Assembly: GCA_000711775.1 (NCBI GenBank)
Contig: ARYC01017979.1
Location: 58,042-122,041, forward strand
DNA: 64,000 nt
Reading direction: 5' to 3'
Source: Oxytricha trifallax
Taxonomy: Eukaryota > Ciliophora > Spirotrichea > Sporadotrichida > Oxytrichidae
Part shown: piece after piece, positions 21,645-32,236 of the stretch
How positions within the stretch are numbered: the stretch's first letter is position 1
How the letters are laid out: each line of letters begins with the position of its first letter
Notes under the pieces: model-generated
What the model was told of the DNA's origin: nothing
What the model saw: only the letters and a program-made list of their open reading frames with translations
The model's database searches: none
Made by a program: the position numbers and the translations under genes

Positions 21645-22430
21645 ATGGAGTCTATGAATGATGCAATGAAGAGAATTTAATCTCAAGATTTAATAGGAAA
21701 ATTTCGAAGCGAAGAAGACCTTTATAGATATTTGGTATAGCAAGGTAAGTTCTTAAGTAAGATTAATAAATTCATTATAGTTGGATTGTTCTTGCCAACT
21801 TAGGAGAACTAAAATCTCATTCTTAAAAGCCTTACTAAGTGAAGAGAAAAAAGCTTTCAAGTCTAATGAAATTAGGATGATAGAAATACCTAACTACCAC
21901 GAAATATCAGTGAAAAACCTATATGACGATGCTATGAGCAATCCGGACGTAGCTCTCTACCTTCCATCAAAGCTAAAACTCTCTAATAAGTTACCAGAAA
22001 GAAACTTATTCTTTGGTGTTCTTGAAACTCTGAAACCTGAGTACTTAAATGAAGTTATTTAAGAAGCTCATAAGAAACGCTACAGCATCTCTCCTGAAGA
22101 AAAAGAGAAGCAAGGTATTAGGATAAGTGATACCTGGCTGTAGGAACTTTAAAAGCATCCTTCATCTCAAGTAAGCTTAGTCTTCTAACTTTATAGAAAA
22201 ACCTGGTACTGCTATATACTTGATGAAAGAGCGCAGCAAATTAAACAGAGAGAGAAAGTCTAAAGTAAAACATGAATTGAGTAAGAGGCTCTTGAAAGAT
22301 TTATAAAAGCCAGAAGAGATGAACATAGATGCAGGAGCTGGCACTAAGAGAAGAAACATAGGCCCAAGCACCTTAAGAGGAAGAAAAGAAAGAGAAGCGA
22401 AATCCCTTTACGGGCAAATTTAATGTGTGA
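21645..22430 (+). pseudogene. TBE 22-kDa pseudogene (copy B)
   Basis: ATG 21645, TGA 22428-22430. Both family introns are present (36 nt near 21744-21779; 26 nt near 22170-22195). Relative to copies A and D, two bases are missing after LFLPTQE (about 21803), and one base is missing before the second intron (about 22160), breaking the frame. Conserved blocks EIPNYHEISVKNLYDDAM and LKLSNKLPERN remain. Confidence 0.8.
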
Positions 22431-22436
22431 ACTTGT

Positions 22437-23657
22437 TCATTCGCTTAAATCTAAAACTTATTTATATACACAAAATCTCCCTTCTCTTGCGCATACTTTA
22501 GCTTTCTCATCGCTGACTCTCTTAGCAGCACTCTTAATAAAATCTACTGTATCTATCTTTGAATCATGCATCATATGGTAGAGCAGCAATTTCTTATAAT
22601 GACCTTCAATAACCCCCAATATAATTCAATTCCATTTAACTAAAGGCTGTAAGGAACATTAAATACAGGTGTTATGTTTAGCTTTTCATATTCTTTCCTT
22701 GTGTCTTTAGTTTTATAAACTGAAAAGTTATCAACAAATAGAATAATCTCTTAGTCAGCGTACTTATCTCTGAGTAATTGCAAGAACTTAATATTATTTA
22801 GTCTTTATATAACGAGGGTGAATAACATAAGTCTCGAGGCCACTATCTTCACTTATTCCACCAAGAATAGCATGAGTTTACACCTTAACTTTTAGTCATA
22901 AACTTCTATATTACTATACCTCTTGTACCAAGACCTTGATATAAAGGTATTGAATGTAAATACTGCCTTATCAGCGTGTATGAACTTTATAAAACCCCAT
23001 AGATCAATTAAAACATGAGAATAAGAGTTAAGAACAATTAGATTAAAATTTAATTACTATCGAGCCAATAGTTTTAATAATTAGCCCAAACATTAAAATT
23101 GTACGCCAATAATAATTAATTCTTAATCTAATTGTTCTTAACTCCAATTCATCGCTTCTTATTATCTATGGGGTTTATTAAGACCTCTGCATTTAATCGA
23201 ATATATAATTTAAATTAGTCTTATAAATGGAACATTAAAGTCAATCACTCTCTTAATGCGATTGACTATCTAGTAAGATATTCCGTTCTTTTATATATGT
23301 TAGTTATCGATTAAGCAGATATGTGAAGCTCAGGAAATTGGCATGAAACATCACAGCCCTCTAGGCTAGAGAGAAATGAGCCCAGTATTTAAGAGTCTTA
23401 TCATTAACAAGATATTCAATATGATGCTGCAAAAATTTTAAGGATCTCTTAGGCTTAGAATTAAGATGATATCTCTCTAAATTCAATGCTAATAGACAGT
23501 GAGACCTCACAGTTGCTGGAGATTTATGGAGTAGCCTTGCTATTGACGTATAATTCAGAACAGGCTTGAGATATTCACTATATTCATCACATCCATATCG
23601 CAACTTATACAATAAATCTATATACTCACTGTCATAAACAGACCCCAAACCTCGCAT
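22437..23657 (-). pseudogene. TBE transposase pseudogene (copy B) with nested insert
   Basis: ATG 23655-23657 (MRGLGSVYDSEYIDLLYK), TGA 22437-22439. It is interrupted by a roughly 190-bp foldback insert at 22990-23177 just before the first catalytic Asp, and has at least one single-base deletion (about 22600, compared with copy D). Not functional. Confidence 0.8.
22990..23177. mobile_element. Foldback MITE nested in TBE copy B transposase
   Basis: About 188 bp, absent from copy D at the same site. Ends TAAAACCCCATAGAT / ATCTATGGGGTTTA are inverted, and a second inverted pair GAGTTAAGAACAATTAGATT / AATCTAATTGTTCTTAACTC lies inside. Non-coding. Confidence 0.75.
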
Positions 23658-23798
23658 ATACTCACTTAAAATACTAATATTTAAACAACATTAAACCCCT
23701 ACATAAACCCTAATAAAACCCTAATAAAGTATGCACTAATAGTCTACTTTTATCAAACAAAAACTCAATCAAACTAATCAAAGGGTTTTGGGGTTTTG

Positions 23799-23872
23799 AA
23801 TGGAGTACGATATTATTTTAATATAGTATAATTCTATAGATTAAATTGAACATTTGCCTAAAAAAAAACAAT
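23799..23872 (+). repeat. Direct repeat X, copy 1 (between TBE copies B and C)
   Basis: About 74 bp starting AATGGAGTACGA and including ATAGATTAAATTGAACATTT. A diverged second copy follows TBE C at 28372-28440. Both copies begin with the AAT that borders a TBE end. Confidence 0.75.
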
Positions 23873-23973
23873 CAAAACCCCAAAACCCTTTAGTGAGGTT
23901 TATAAGTGCTTTGATTTGAAGGGTATAGTTGGGTTCTTATTGGGGTTAGTAGAGAAATTAGGCCAACATGCAA

Positions 23974-25460
23974 AATGAGAAATAGAAATTAGCGAAATTT
24001 AAGGTCTATTTATGATGAATAATATTTAGATTGACTGCTTAAGCTTAGGTATGGTCCAAGTATTAATATAGACTTAGTCATACCTGTAATAAATAATGCA
24101 GCTATAGCAAAGCTCCTGTGCATGAGTGCATAAACAGTTAGGTATCATTGCTTGTTGGCTGTTTAGCATTATAATTCAGGCACTTGAAAGCATCCTGCAA
24201 GAAAATAAAAGTTCTCACAGCACCATATTTACTATCTCTGCAACTCGAAAACTTTAAAGTATTGGGCACACTTTTCACTAGACTAGCGAGATGTGATGTT
24301 TCATCGAAAATTTCCTGACATGCATATCTCTCCATGAACTATAGCCAACATTTATAGAATAAATGGTATTACTTTCAAGACTGTCAACAGAGTTGAAGAG
24401 ATTGATTGATTTTACAGTGCCATATTAAAGTAATAATTTAAACTATATATATGATTAAATGCAGAGGCCTATTGACAATAACATCAAGTTCATACACGCT
24501 GATAAAGCTGTGTTTACCTTCAAGTACCTTTATTATTGTAGAAATACATTTGATTAGGGAAAATGAATTAAAATTAAATTAATTAAATATTAAAATCATG
24601 GCAGTTATTAAATCTATAGGAGTTCAAAATTCAAATTTAACTCAATTCTACGGTGGATCCCGCAATTTAAGCTGGACTTTACTATTGGCATTATTCCTGA
24701 ATCATCCTAGGAAGCGAGATATTTTGATTTTGAGCTAACTCCCAAAAAAAGTGAAAGGTGTTTTTCTCGCTTGGGAGAAAAGAGATAAAATCATTATAGC
24801 AATAACAACCACCATCTTATTTTTATTGCGCTATCCAGAGATTATAGTATTGTTAGGGTTTGGAGACATTTTCCAAAAACATAACTGAAGGTAATTAATA
24901 ATTAATTAATTTTAATTTTAATTCATTTTCCCAAATTGAATGTATTCCTACAATAATAAGTTTTGGTATAATAAGTATGATAATATAGAAGTCTTCAATT
25001 AGAAAGTAAGGTTGTAACCCATGCAATTTTAGCAGGTATTAATGAAGACTCTGGCTTAGAAAGTTATGTTATTCATCCTCGCTCTATAAAGCGAGAGTAA
25101 TACATAGAGTTCCTACATAAGTTGAGAGATAAATACAACGATTAGGAGATCATCCTGTTTGTTGACAACCTCTCAGTTCATAAGACTAAGGAGTCTAAGA
25201 AAGCTTATGAAGAGTTAAACATAACTCCTGTATATAACGTTCCCTATAGCCCACAGTTTAATGGAATCGAATTCTATTGGAGTTAAATTAAGACTCACTA
25301 CAAGAAACTGCTGCTGTATCACCTTATGCATGACTTGCCCATCGATACAGTAGACTTGATTCAGAGTAGCTGCAAGAGAGTAAGCATAGATAAGACAACA
25401 GTTTGTGCGAGAGAAGGAAGAATGAATGTTTATAAATAAGTTTTAGACTTAAATGAATGA
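23974..25460 (+). pseudogene. TBE transposase pseudogene (copy C), split by an insert
   Basis: Starts MRNRNQRNLRSIYDEQYLD, aligned with copy A, then has a TGA where others have Leu. Further indels follow (about 24180). The first catalytic Asp region (KFIHADKAVFTF, about 24492-24525) has Lys in place of Glu after Asp. It is interrupted at about 24530-24958 by a 430-bp insert, then resumes with SYVIHPRS, ILFVDNLSVHK (second Asp), GIEFYW (Glu). TGA at 25458-25460. Confidence 0.8.
24530..24958. mobile_element. MITE-like insert in TBE copy C transposase
   Basis: About 430 bp with inverted ends of about 45 bp: TATTGTAGAAATACATT.. followed by GGGAAAATGAATTAAAATTA, mirrored at about 24905-24958. Non-coding interior, and a GC-richer centre with a GGGAG/CTCCC pair near 24730-24780. 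Its absence from the other transposase copies defines the borders. Confidence 0.75.
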
Positions 25461-25466
25461 GTAAGT

Positions 25467-26273
25467 TCACATATTAAATTAACCTAGAAAGGGATTAGGT
25501 TTCTCCTTCTTCTCCTCTTCTTATGGCTTGCTTGGGCCCATATTTCTTCTTTTATTGCCAACTCCTGCATGTATTTTCATTTCATCTGGCTTTTAAAAAT
25601 CTTTATAAAGTCTCTTGCTAACTTCAGGAATAGTCTATGACTTTCTCTCTCTCTCTGAACCTTTGCATTTTCTTTCATTAGGAATATACCAGCTCCAGGT
25701 TTCCCTAAAAAGTTATATGTCAAAGCTTACTAGAGAGGTATGGATGCTTATTAAGCTCCGCAAGTCAGGTCTCGCTTATTAGTATTCATTGCTTCTTTTA
25801 ATCTTCAGGAGAACTAGAGTAGCGTTTCTTGTGAGCTTTTTCAATGATCTCTCTGAGATAGCTCTCTGAGATAGCTCTCTTTTAAAGTGCCAAGAACACC
25901 AAAGAAGAAAGCTCCTTTCTGGAAGTTTGCTAGAGAGTTGTTTCTTGGTAGGAAGATAAACTCCCAACTCTTCATCTTACATCGCATCCTCGTAGAGATT
26001 AGTGACTGAAATCTCTGGGTAGTTTGGTATTTCAATCAACTTAATTTCCTTGTTTTTGAAGGCTTTCTTCTCATCACAGAGTATCGATTTTAAGAATTAG
26101 ATTTTGGTACCTTCCATCGTTTGAAGGAATAAATCCACTATAGTATATGATTAAGTATATGTCACATGCTTACCATGCTGAGTAAGGTATCGATAGAGAT
26201 CTTCCTTGCTTCTAAATCTTGAGATCATTTCTTAAGCTTCAACCCTCTTCATTGCAGTACTTATAGATTCCAT
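25467..26273 (-). pseudogene. TBE 22-kDa pseudogene (copy C)
   Basis: ATG 26271-26273, TGA 25467-25469, stop 6 bp from the transposase stop. Starts MESISTAMKRVEAQEMISRF. Both introns are present (36 nt, about 26139-26174; 26 nt, about 25708-25733). A frameshift lies at about 25905 (LPERS then frame change), and an AGCTCTCTGAGAT stretch is duplicated near 25850-25880. Confidence 0.8.
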
Positions 26274-26840
26274 CCTTGTTCCTTCTCCTGTTATTGAATT
26301 TCAAATTTAAATATATAGAGTTCTGGATCCTACTGCTCAAAATCTTAGTATTAAATATGGGCTTCTTATAGGAGGTCATCCTAGTAAAGATACGTGGAGA
26401 AAGCTGGCAGAAGCTGTAACAAACTTTAGAGATGGAGCTCCACTTTTATAAATTTAGTTCCATTAAATTAGTACTAGATTTGTTTAAATTTAATTAGTAC
26501 TGGTACTAATTCAGTTTAATTTTAATTGGATACCAATTTAATAGTACCAAAACTTAATTAGTGCCTGGTTATAAATTAATGAGGCTCTAATGGAAAAATT
26601 CCAATTTGGTTCAAAACCAAATTGGTACCAGTACCAACCTGAATTTAATCTAAGTTTGTACCAAAATTGAAAATATTAAGCATAAAATTAGAAAAATTAA
26701 AGTTATAAACTATGCATAAATATGATCTCTAATACTTCAAAATCAATCATTATTGTTGCATTGACAACTCCTGTATAAAGTAACTATAACAAGAGAGGTT
26801 ATTAGAGCTCAATAATTGAAATTTAAATTTGAATTTAAAC
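26274..26840. promoter_or_regulatory. TBE copy C intergenic region with GGTAC repeats
   Basis: Between divergent starts. Holds many TTGGTACC/TAGTACTGGTAC-like words (about 26470-26660), a different motif from the AATTAAGTAC repeats of copy A, plus an AATTTGGTTC..GAACCAAATT-like inverted pair near 26610. Confidence 0.5.
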
Positions 26841-28232
26841 ATGGCGGCTAACTTAAATCGAAAAGCAGTTTCTCTTAGCAGTGGATAATCATAGCTAAAC
26901 TTTGGCTCAACTAAAAAGCTAGAAGTTATTTATGTTGAGAGAGAGGTAGAGCTAAGAGCTCTTGAGTTTGAAGCAGAGGTCTTCAAAATAGAAGTATAGA
27001 ACTTAAAGGAGAGAGCAGAGATAGGACTTTAAACATAAATTGAATATGTTGAGGACCTAAAAGAACAGCTCCCTATTGAAAAGATAAAAACATTTTTATG
27101 TGAAGACTGCTAGAATCTTTTCTCAACCGAACAAAGCTTGAAGAGATGCCTTAAAGAGTTACACTCTGGCAAAGCCAAGATATATTTCAAGCATGAAAAA
27201 GTGGATGGAAGGTACTATTGCACAACTTGTATGAAGTCTTATACTCACTCTGCAAAACTTAAAAAGCACATGCAAAAGCATCACCCTGAGTGAGTTCTTG
27301 ATTTAAGATAAAGAGACATAAAAACTTGTGCCAGATAAAAAAAATCAAATACTCTCGAGTCTTAAAGAGAGTTACAGGAGAAGCTCAAAAGACAGAAAAG
27401 ATAAGAATCGATGAACTAACCTGCAGGCAAAACAATTTTAGCCTGTTTCCAATCAAAAGCTATGAGCAATAAGTGTTCCTAACAAAGTAAAGCTTATAGT
27501 GGTTGATGATAATGCATACAAGGTGTACCTTTTAGCTATCTCCTTAAGAACGAGCAATACTAAAATGAGTTTGCTGACGAGTATATGATTCTTAGAGAGG
27601 CATAGAGAAAAGATTGCAAGAACTTGGTTAAGCTAGATGGTGTTATTTTAAGCTATGGTTTTATCGCACTGAGACTTAAGAAATTTGAAATGACTCTGAG
27701 ATATTATTTATATCATAAGAGATACCCAGATGATTTGAATGATATACTATCAGATATGATAATGAGTGTCAAGGAGTTATATGAACTTGGATATGTTCAT
27801 AGAGATTTGAAACCTGAAAATGTAATGCTGAACCTCTGCCCTTTAGAAGTCTTAGTGACCGATTTCAATATAGCCTTAAGATAAAAGATAGTAACCTTAG
27901 CAAAGGTTCTTAGCACTCCTGGCTACTTTCCAATAAGAGAGAAGTGGACGAATGGATCAGTTTATTGGGATGTATGGGCAGTAGCTGCTATGATTTTATA
28001 GAGTGACATGGAATGTATGTCTTACAATGGTACCAAATAAGAAAAATAATCAATAAGTTTAGCAAGTAAGCATATAAAGCAGGACGATATCTGCAAAGAA
28101 ATCAAACAGATTGTAGACATGATAATTGTAAGAGCACCATCATATCCAAGATAATCCTGAGACAATTCACTTGAACCAGTATAGAGATCAAAATTCAAGA
28201 GATACAAAGACAAGCAGATAAAATTTGTTTGA
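26841..28232 (+). pseudogene. TBE 57-kDa zinc-finger/kinase pseudogene (copy C)
   Basis: ATG 26841; final TGA 28230-28232. Finger 1 is CEDCQNLFSTEQSLKRCLKE, with a Cys where the first His should be; finger 2 is CTTCMKSYTHSAKLKKHMQK. An in-frame TGA at 27289-27291 and a frameshift about 27505 break it. The kinase part is still readable: YVHRDLKPENVMLN, VTDFNIALR, WDVWAVAAM. More diverged from copies A, B and D than they are from each other. Confidence 0.8.
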
Positions 28233-28371
28233 GTTAAATCGCCTAATAATCATTAAATATACTTAAAATTCACATAAAATCTGCACTTTCTCTACTAACT
28301 CAAATAAGACCCCAACTATACCCTACAAATCAAAGCATTTATAAACCTCACTAAGGGGTTTTGGGGTTTTG

Positions 28372-28440
28372 AATTGAGTACGAAATTATTTTAATTAACT
28401 CTAATTATATAGATTAAATTGAACATTTGCCTTAGGAAAA
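28372..28440 (+). repeat. Direct repeat X, copy 2 (right of TBE copy C)
   Basis: AATTGAGTACGAAATTATTT and a further block with ATAGATTAAATTGAACATTT; matches copy 1 at 23799-23872 with several substitutions. Confidence 0.75.
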
Positions 28441-28519
28441 AAATGGAGTAATAATCACTTAAATTTTTACTTTACTTATATATTTAATGTTTCTCATCTT
28501 ACGAAGATGCACTCATTTG

Positions 28520-28755
28520 GATAGTATCTGTCTCAGACACACAATTTATATGAAATTATAGATGCATTAAAAAAATGTCTCTCTCATAACTCACACTATA
28601 TAAAAATTATAGAAGCATGACAAAAGTATCAGTCTTATAATATAAAAATTTTTATTTTATTATAGAAGCATATATAAAGTGTCTCTCTCAAAACACACAC
28701 TATATTTATAATTATTGATGCATGACAAAAGTATCAGTCAAATAATATACATTTT
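28520..28755 (+). repeat. Diverged tandem repeat, unit about 106 bp
   Basis: GTCTCTCTCATAACTCACAC.. with GCATGACAAAAGTATCAGTC at about 28574-28642 recurs as GTCTCTCTCAAAACACACAC.. with the same 20-mer at about 28681-28751. A shorter, weaker copy lies near 28524-28570. Confidence 0.65.
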
Positions 28756-29366
28756 ATGTATAATGGATTATTGGCCACTGCTTGTAAACTATAATAAAAA
28801 ACATCTTTTATTCTTGATAATATTCATTTATCACTGAAAATTATTTAGAATGTGCCTAGTTATTATATTTTTAAGAAAAATTTCATAATTTTTCACAAGT
28901 GAATTTTTAAGATTTTATACATAATTTATAGTTGGAAATGTTATTTTGAAAACTAAAAGCCGGCCATGATAAGTTCTTTAGAAAAGTTTGCTCATGAGGT
29001 CGAGTTTTATACACATAGAAAGTTTACATTATTGGAGGTGAATGTTTGTCACCTTAGCCAAAATATTTAAGCAATTTAACGAATAGATTGATGTTAAGAT
29101 AAGTATTAAAAGATTATTTTAATATTAACATTGAAATATGATCTAAAATATGATTATAGTGTAATTCTAATAAATCTTAATTCAAAATTGTCTGAAAAAT
29201 GATATAGATAATGATAATATCATTAATTAATGTTTATTTATAAGAAGTAAGCAGTAAAATTTAATAACTCTCACTATTATTTGAGTAACATTTCAACCTT
29301 TTTTATTTATGATTTTATATTAATAAATAATTGAAAATGTTATAATTGATAATTCAATAATTTAGC
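28756..29366. other. AT-rich spacer
   Basis: No gene or repeat seen. Confidence 0.4.
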
Positions 29367-29909
29367 TAAAATCGATTAATTTTAGTGAATTTAAATGATT
29401 AATCAAGATTTCTTTATATTCTATAATTATATTAATTTATATATATTTTTAGGTACTCTACCGCATTTATTCTGTTTTGCGGTAGAGTACCTTAATTATA
29501 TTAATTATCAAATAAATTAATTTTAAATGCTATGATAAAATATGCAATTAAGTTTTCTACAAAAGTAATTAATAATTAATAAATATAATTTAGAAAGAAA
29601 ATTAACTAAAAATTTTGCTATATTCGGCAACAAACTTCATAGCATAATTATTTATAGAATCAGAATTCAAATTAATTTAAATTTATTTATGAATTTTATA
29701 TTATTAATTACTTTTGTAGAAAACTTAATTGCATATTTTATCATAGCATTTAAAATTAATTTATTTGATAATTAATATAATTAAGGTACTCTACCGCAAA
29801 ACAGAATAAATGCTGTAGAGTACCTAAGAATATATATAAATTCATATAATTATAGATTATAAAGAAATCTTGTTTAATCATTTAAATTCACTAAAATTAA
29901 TCGATTTTA
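29367..29909. mobile_element. Foldback (palindromic) element, 543 bp
   Basis: Two inverted arms of about 220 bp (29367-29590 and 29695-29909) around a spacer of about 100 bp, from TAAAATCGATTAATTTTAGT to its reverse complement. Each arm contains its own strong hairpin with GGTACTCTACCGC / GCGGTAGAGTACC. Interior non-coding. Arms differ by only a few bases. Confidence 0.85.
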
Positions 29910-30175
29910 TTTATATGTTGTCATTATTATTTAAAATGATTTACAATTTCTTTCTCATGTATTAAGAACAGAAAATGCTCAAATTATATGTATTAAGGGT
30001 ATTGACTCCAATTACTCACCGATGATGTCAATCGCTCACTGTGACGACAAATTACTCACCAGTGTTTATAAATGGCATTACTTTGCATTGAACAATTAAA
30101 TTTCGTATAGAAACTTCTAACAGGGTTCTAGGGGTGCTACCCCTTGTTCGTTTCTTATTCGAAATAATTAATAGT

Positions 30176-30358
30176 ATGGGTCAAGGGTCTTCAAGATATT
30201 ATTCACTTCTAGGTCTCAGAGGACCTACAAGTATAAAATATGTTAAGGAACAAGCTCTTTTTATTTTAATCTAATTTAAAACTTAAGAAATCAATATACT
30301 ACAGAATTTTGGTTGGCATCTGAGTCTCTTTTTTTTTCTTTCCGTAGTCGTTAAATGA
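30176..30358 (+). CDS. Inward ORF from the left arm of the long-TIR element
   Basis: 60 codons from ATG in the left TIR, starting MGQGSSRYYSLLGLRGPTSI, to TGA 30356-30358. It mirrors the right-arm ORF start (MSQGSAS). Coding status uncertain. Confidence 0.3.
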
Positions 30359-30396
30359 CAAATATTTTTAACTCGATTTATTTCATTCAGAGTTAT

Positions 30397-31032
30397 TCAA
30401 TAGTCCTTCCTGTTGTCTTCATCAATGTCTTCGTGATGCCTTAAATAACTTTACCAGTCTGATTTACAGTTCATGATAGGTGGCTAGGTGGGGATGAAAT
30501 CTATTTCACCTCCTTCAAATTTCTGTTTCTGTTTCATTGAGGTTTTTGCATTAGTTATGACCCTTAAATAATTAGAGTAGAGTTCTTTTTAGATTTCATG
30601 GTTTAAGTTGAATTGAGAGCTGTCTATTTAATAGACTTTTCTTGTGTCTACTATGTTTTAATATAGGTCTACCTACCTTTCCCCTGACTATTTTCTATAG
30701 TATATTAAAGCCTCGAGTTTCCATTTCTAGAGAATACCTTTTTTCAAATTTTCCAAGTTTCTTTAGGAAGAGAAAGTACTTTTCCAGGTTCTTAGTTGAA
30801 TGAGGACTAAATTGCTATTTGACCTTTGATCTCTTCTAAGTTCATATCGAGAGATAATTTACTTTTTAAATTTTAAAGGAAAATATATAATAAAATGATG
30901 GTTTTTAAGGAGCAAATTACTTGATTTCTTTTTTGACTAAGGGTCTTGTTGTTGATTAAAGCTGCAAAGTTGCTTGTTCACCTCCTCTGGTTCCCAGCTT
31001 GATGTTTACTTGGCTGCTTCTTCGTCTTTCAT
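30397..31032 (-). CDS. Main ORF of the long-TIR element, unidentified
   Basis: 211 codons from ATG 31030-31032 to TGA 30397-30399 with no internal TGA. It reads MKDEEAAKQTSSWEPEEVNK at the start and, towards the end, QKELYSNYLRVITNAKTSMK, then FEGGEIDFIPTQPPIMNCKS and SYLRHHEDIDEDNRKDY. Acidic start, basic middle, acidic tail. A GTAATTTGC..AG stretch of low complexity in the first third (about 30800-30900) could be an intron. No known domain. Confidence 0.5.
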
Positions 31033-31099
31033 TATGATGCTTGGAAGATTTGTTGTTTGAAATGAGACTCAGGTGGTTGGTTATTGATGGTTATCTTCG

Positions 31100-31309
31100 T
31101 CAACTGCGTAATCTAATATTCTAACTTATATGTTAAGATAAGAGTAGTTACCCTAACCCTTTTGAAAGTAGGATATGTATAACTTCACTGATCAGATTCA
31201 GATTGAGATTACGGTCAGAATTTTAGTTGGTCAGAATAGTACCAGTCTGTGACATGTCCTTTGAATTTCCTCCAAACATCCACAAAGGGCTTGCTGACCC
31301 TTGACTCAT
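31100..31309 (-). CDS. Inward ORF from the right arm of the long-TIR element
   Basis: 70-codon frame from ATG 31307-31309, starting MSQGSASPLWMFGGNSKDMS, to TGA 31100-31102. It may be the first exon of the main ORF: a GTAACTAC..ATTAG segment near 31115-31153 has intron-like borders. Confidence 0.4.
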
Positions 31310-31486
31310 GCTATTAATTATTTCGAATAAGAAACGAACAAGGGGTAGTACCCTTAGATCCCTGTTAGAAGTTTCTATGCGAAATTTTATTGTTCAATGT
31401 AAAGTAATGCCATAAATAAACACTGGTGAGTAATTTGTTGTCACAGTGAGCGATTGACGCCATCAAAGAGTAATTGACGTCGTTAC

Positions 31487-32236
31487 TCAGAATTATAACT
31501 ATTGCAGCACAAATAAATATCTTAGAATAAAATGAGATAACTTATTATTAATAAATGTTCTGATTTATCTGCAATTAAGATTCAATATTTCTTATCATAA
31601 TATTTATAATTTGATTTATTAACACTGACTGACACAACCGTAACACTTACTTTTTTAATTAATATGTGATTCTTCCTTGTATTATATACTATTATTGATA
31701 GACGATTTGAACCTTTGATTATAAAGATAACACATTCTATGATATTGTTAAAACTATTATCAATCTTTATATTATGTATTTTCTAATAATATTAGGCTTT
31801 GTATTTATTTTTTATATTTCGAATTCATCAAGTCAGGCATTTGTTGCTATGATAGATTTAATTGTATAAAATAAAACTCCTTTATATTCAAAATTTAATG
31901 AGTTAAATTTAACTAATGAATTTATCTTTAGCAATCATCTCATAGTGTTATTTGATTATTATTTATTTTTAATAATTTAATAAGGATTACTTAACATCAT
32001 TATTGAAATGAAAAGAATCTATATTTGAATCTAGCCTTTTTGTTAATTTATTATTGATCTAGTGAGAAAGAAACCAAATAGTTGCGTTATTGAAAAATAC
32101 AGAGCATATTTAAGCATCAAGTAACTAGCCTATAAAGCGATAGTAAATAAAACTAAAAGAATAAGGAAAGACCTATTAAAATAATTTGATAAATATAAAT
32201 TACCTTAAATTAATTTCATTTCATTATTTATTGTAG
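31487..32236. other. AT-rich spacer
   Basis: No gene seen. Confidence 0.4.

Larger units (their letters stand above)
19470..23798. mobile_element. TBE: TBE transposon copy B (4329 bp, decayed)
   Basis: Ends in CAAAACCCCAAAACCC both sides. The longer TIR continues with AGTTTGATTGAG-type sequence and is a different subfamily from copies A and C, matching D. The flanks ACT (left) and AAT (right) do not match, so there is no clean target duplication. Gene order equals copy A. All three genes carry frameshifts, and the transposase has a nested foldback insert. Confidence 0.93.
23873..28371. mobile_element. TBE: TBE transposon copy C (4499 bp, inverted orientation, decayed)
   Basis: Telomeric TIRs like those of copy A (TTTATAAGTGCTTTGATTTG shared). 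AAT duplication on both sides (23870-23872, 28372-28374). Gene order is reversed relative to A, B and D: transposase +, 22-kDa -, 57-kDa +. Every gene has stops or frameshifts, and a 430-bp insert splits the transposase. Confidence 0.93.
29999..31486. mobile_element. Long-TIR element of 1.49 kb with internal ORFs
   Basis: Inverted repeats of about 190 bp (29999-30190 and about 31295-31486), diverged a few percent, share blocks such as TCAATCGCTCACTGTGAC and AATTACTCACCAGTGTTTAT. Each arm ends inside with an inward-facing ATG followed by (A/G)GTCAAGGGTC. The interior has a 211-codon frame on the minus strand. No transposase motif recognised. Confidence 0.75.
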
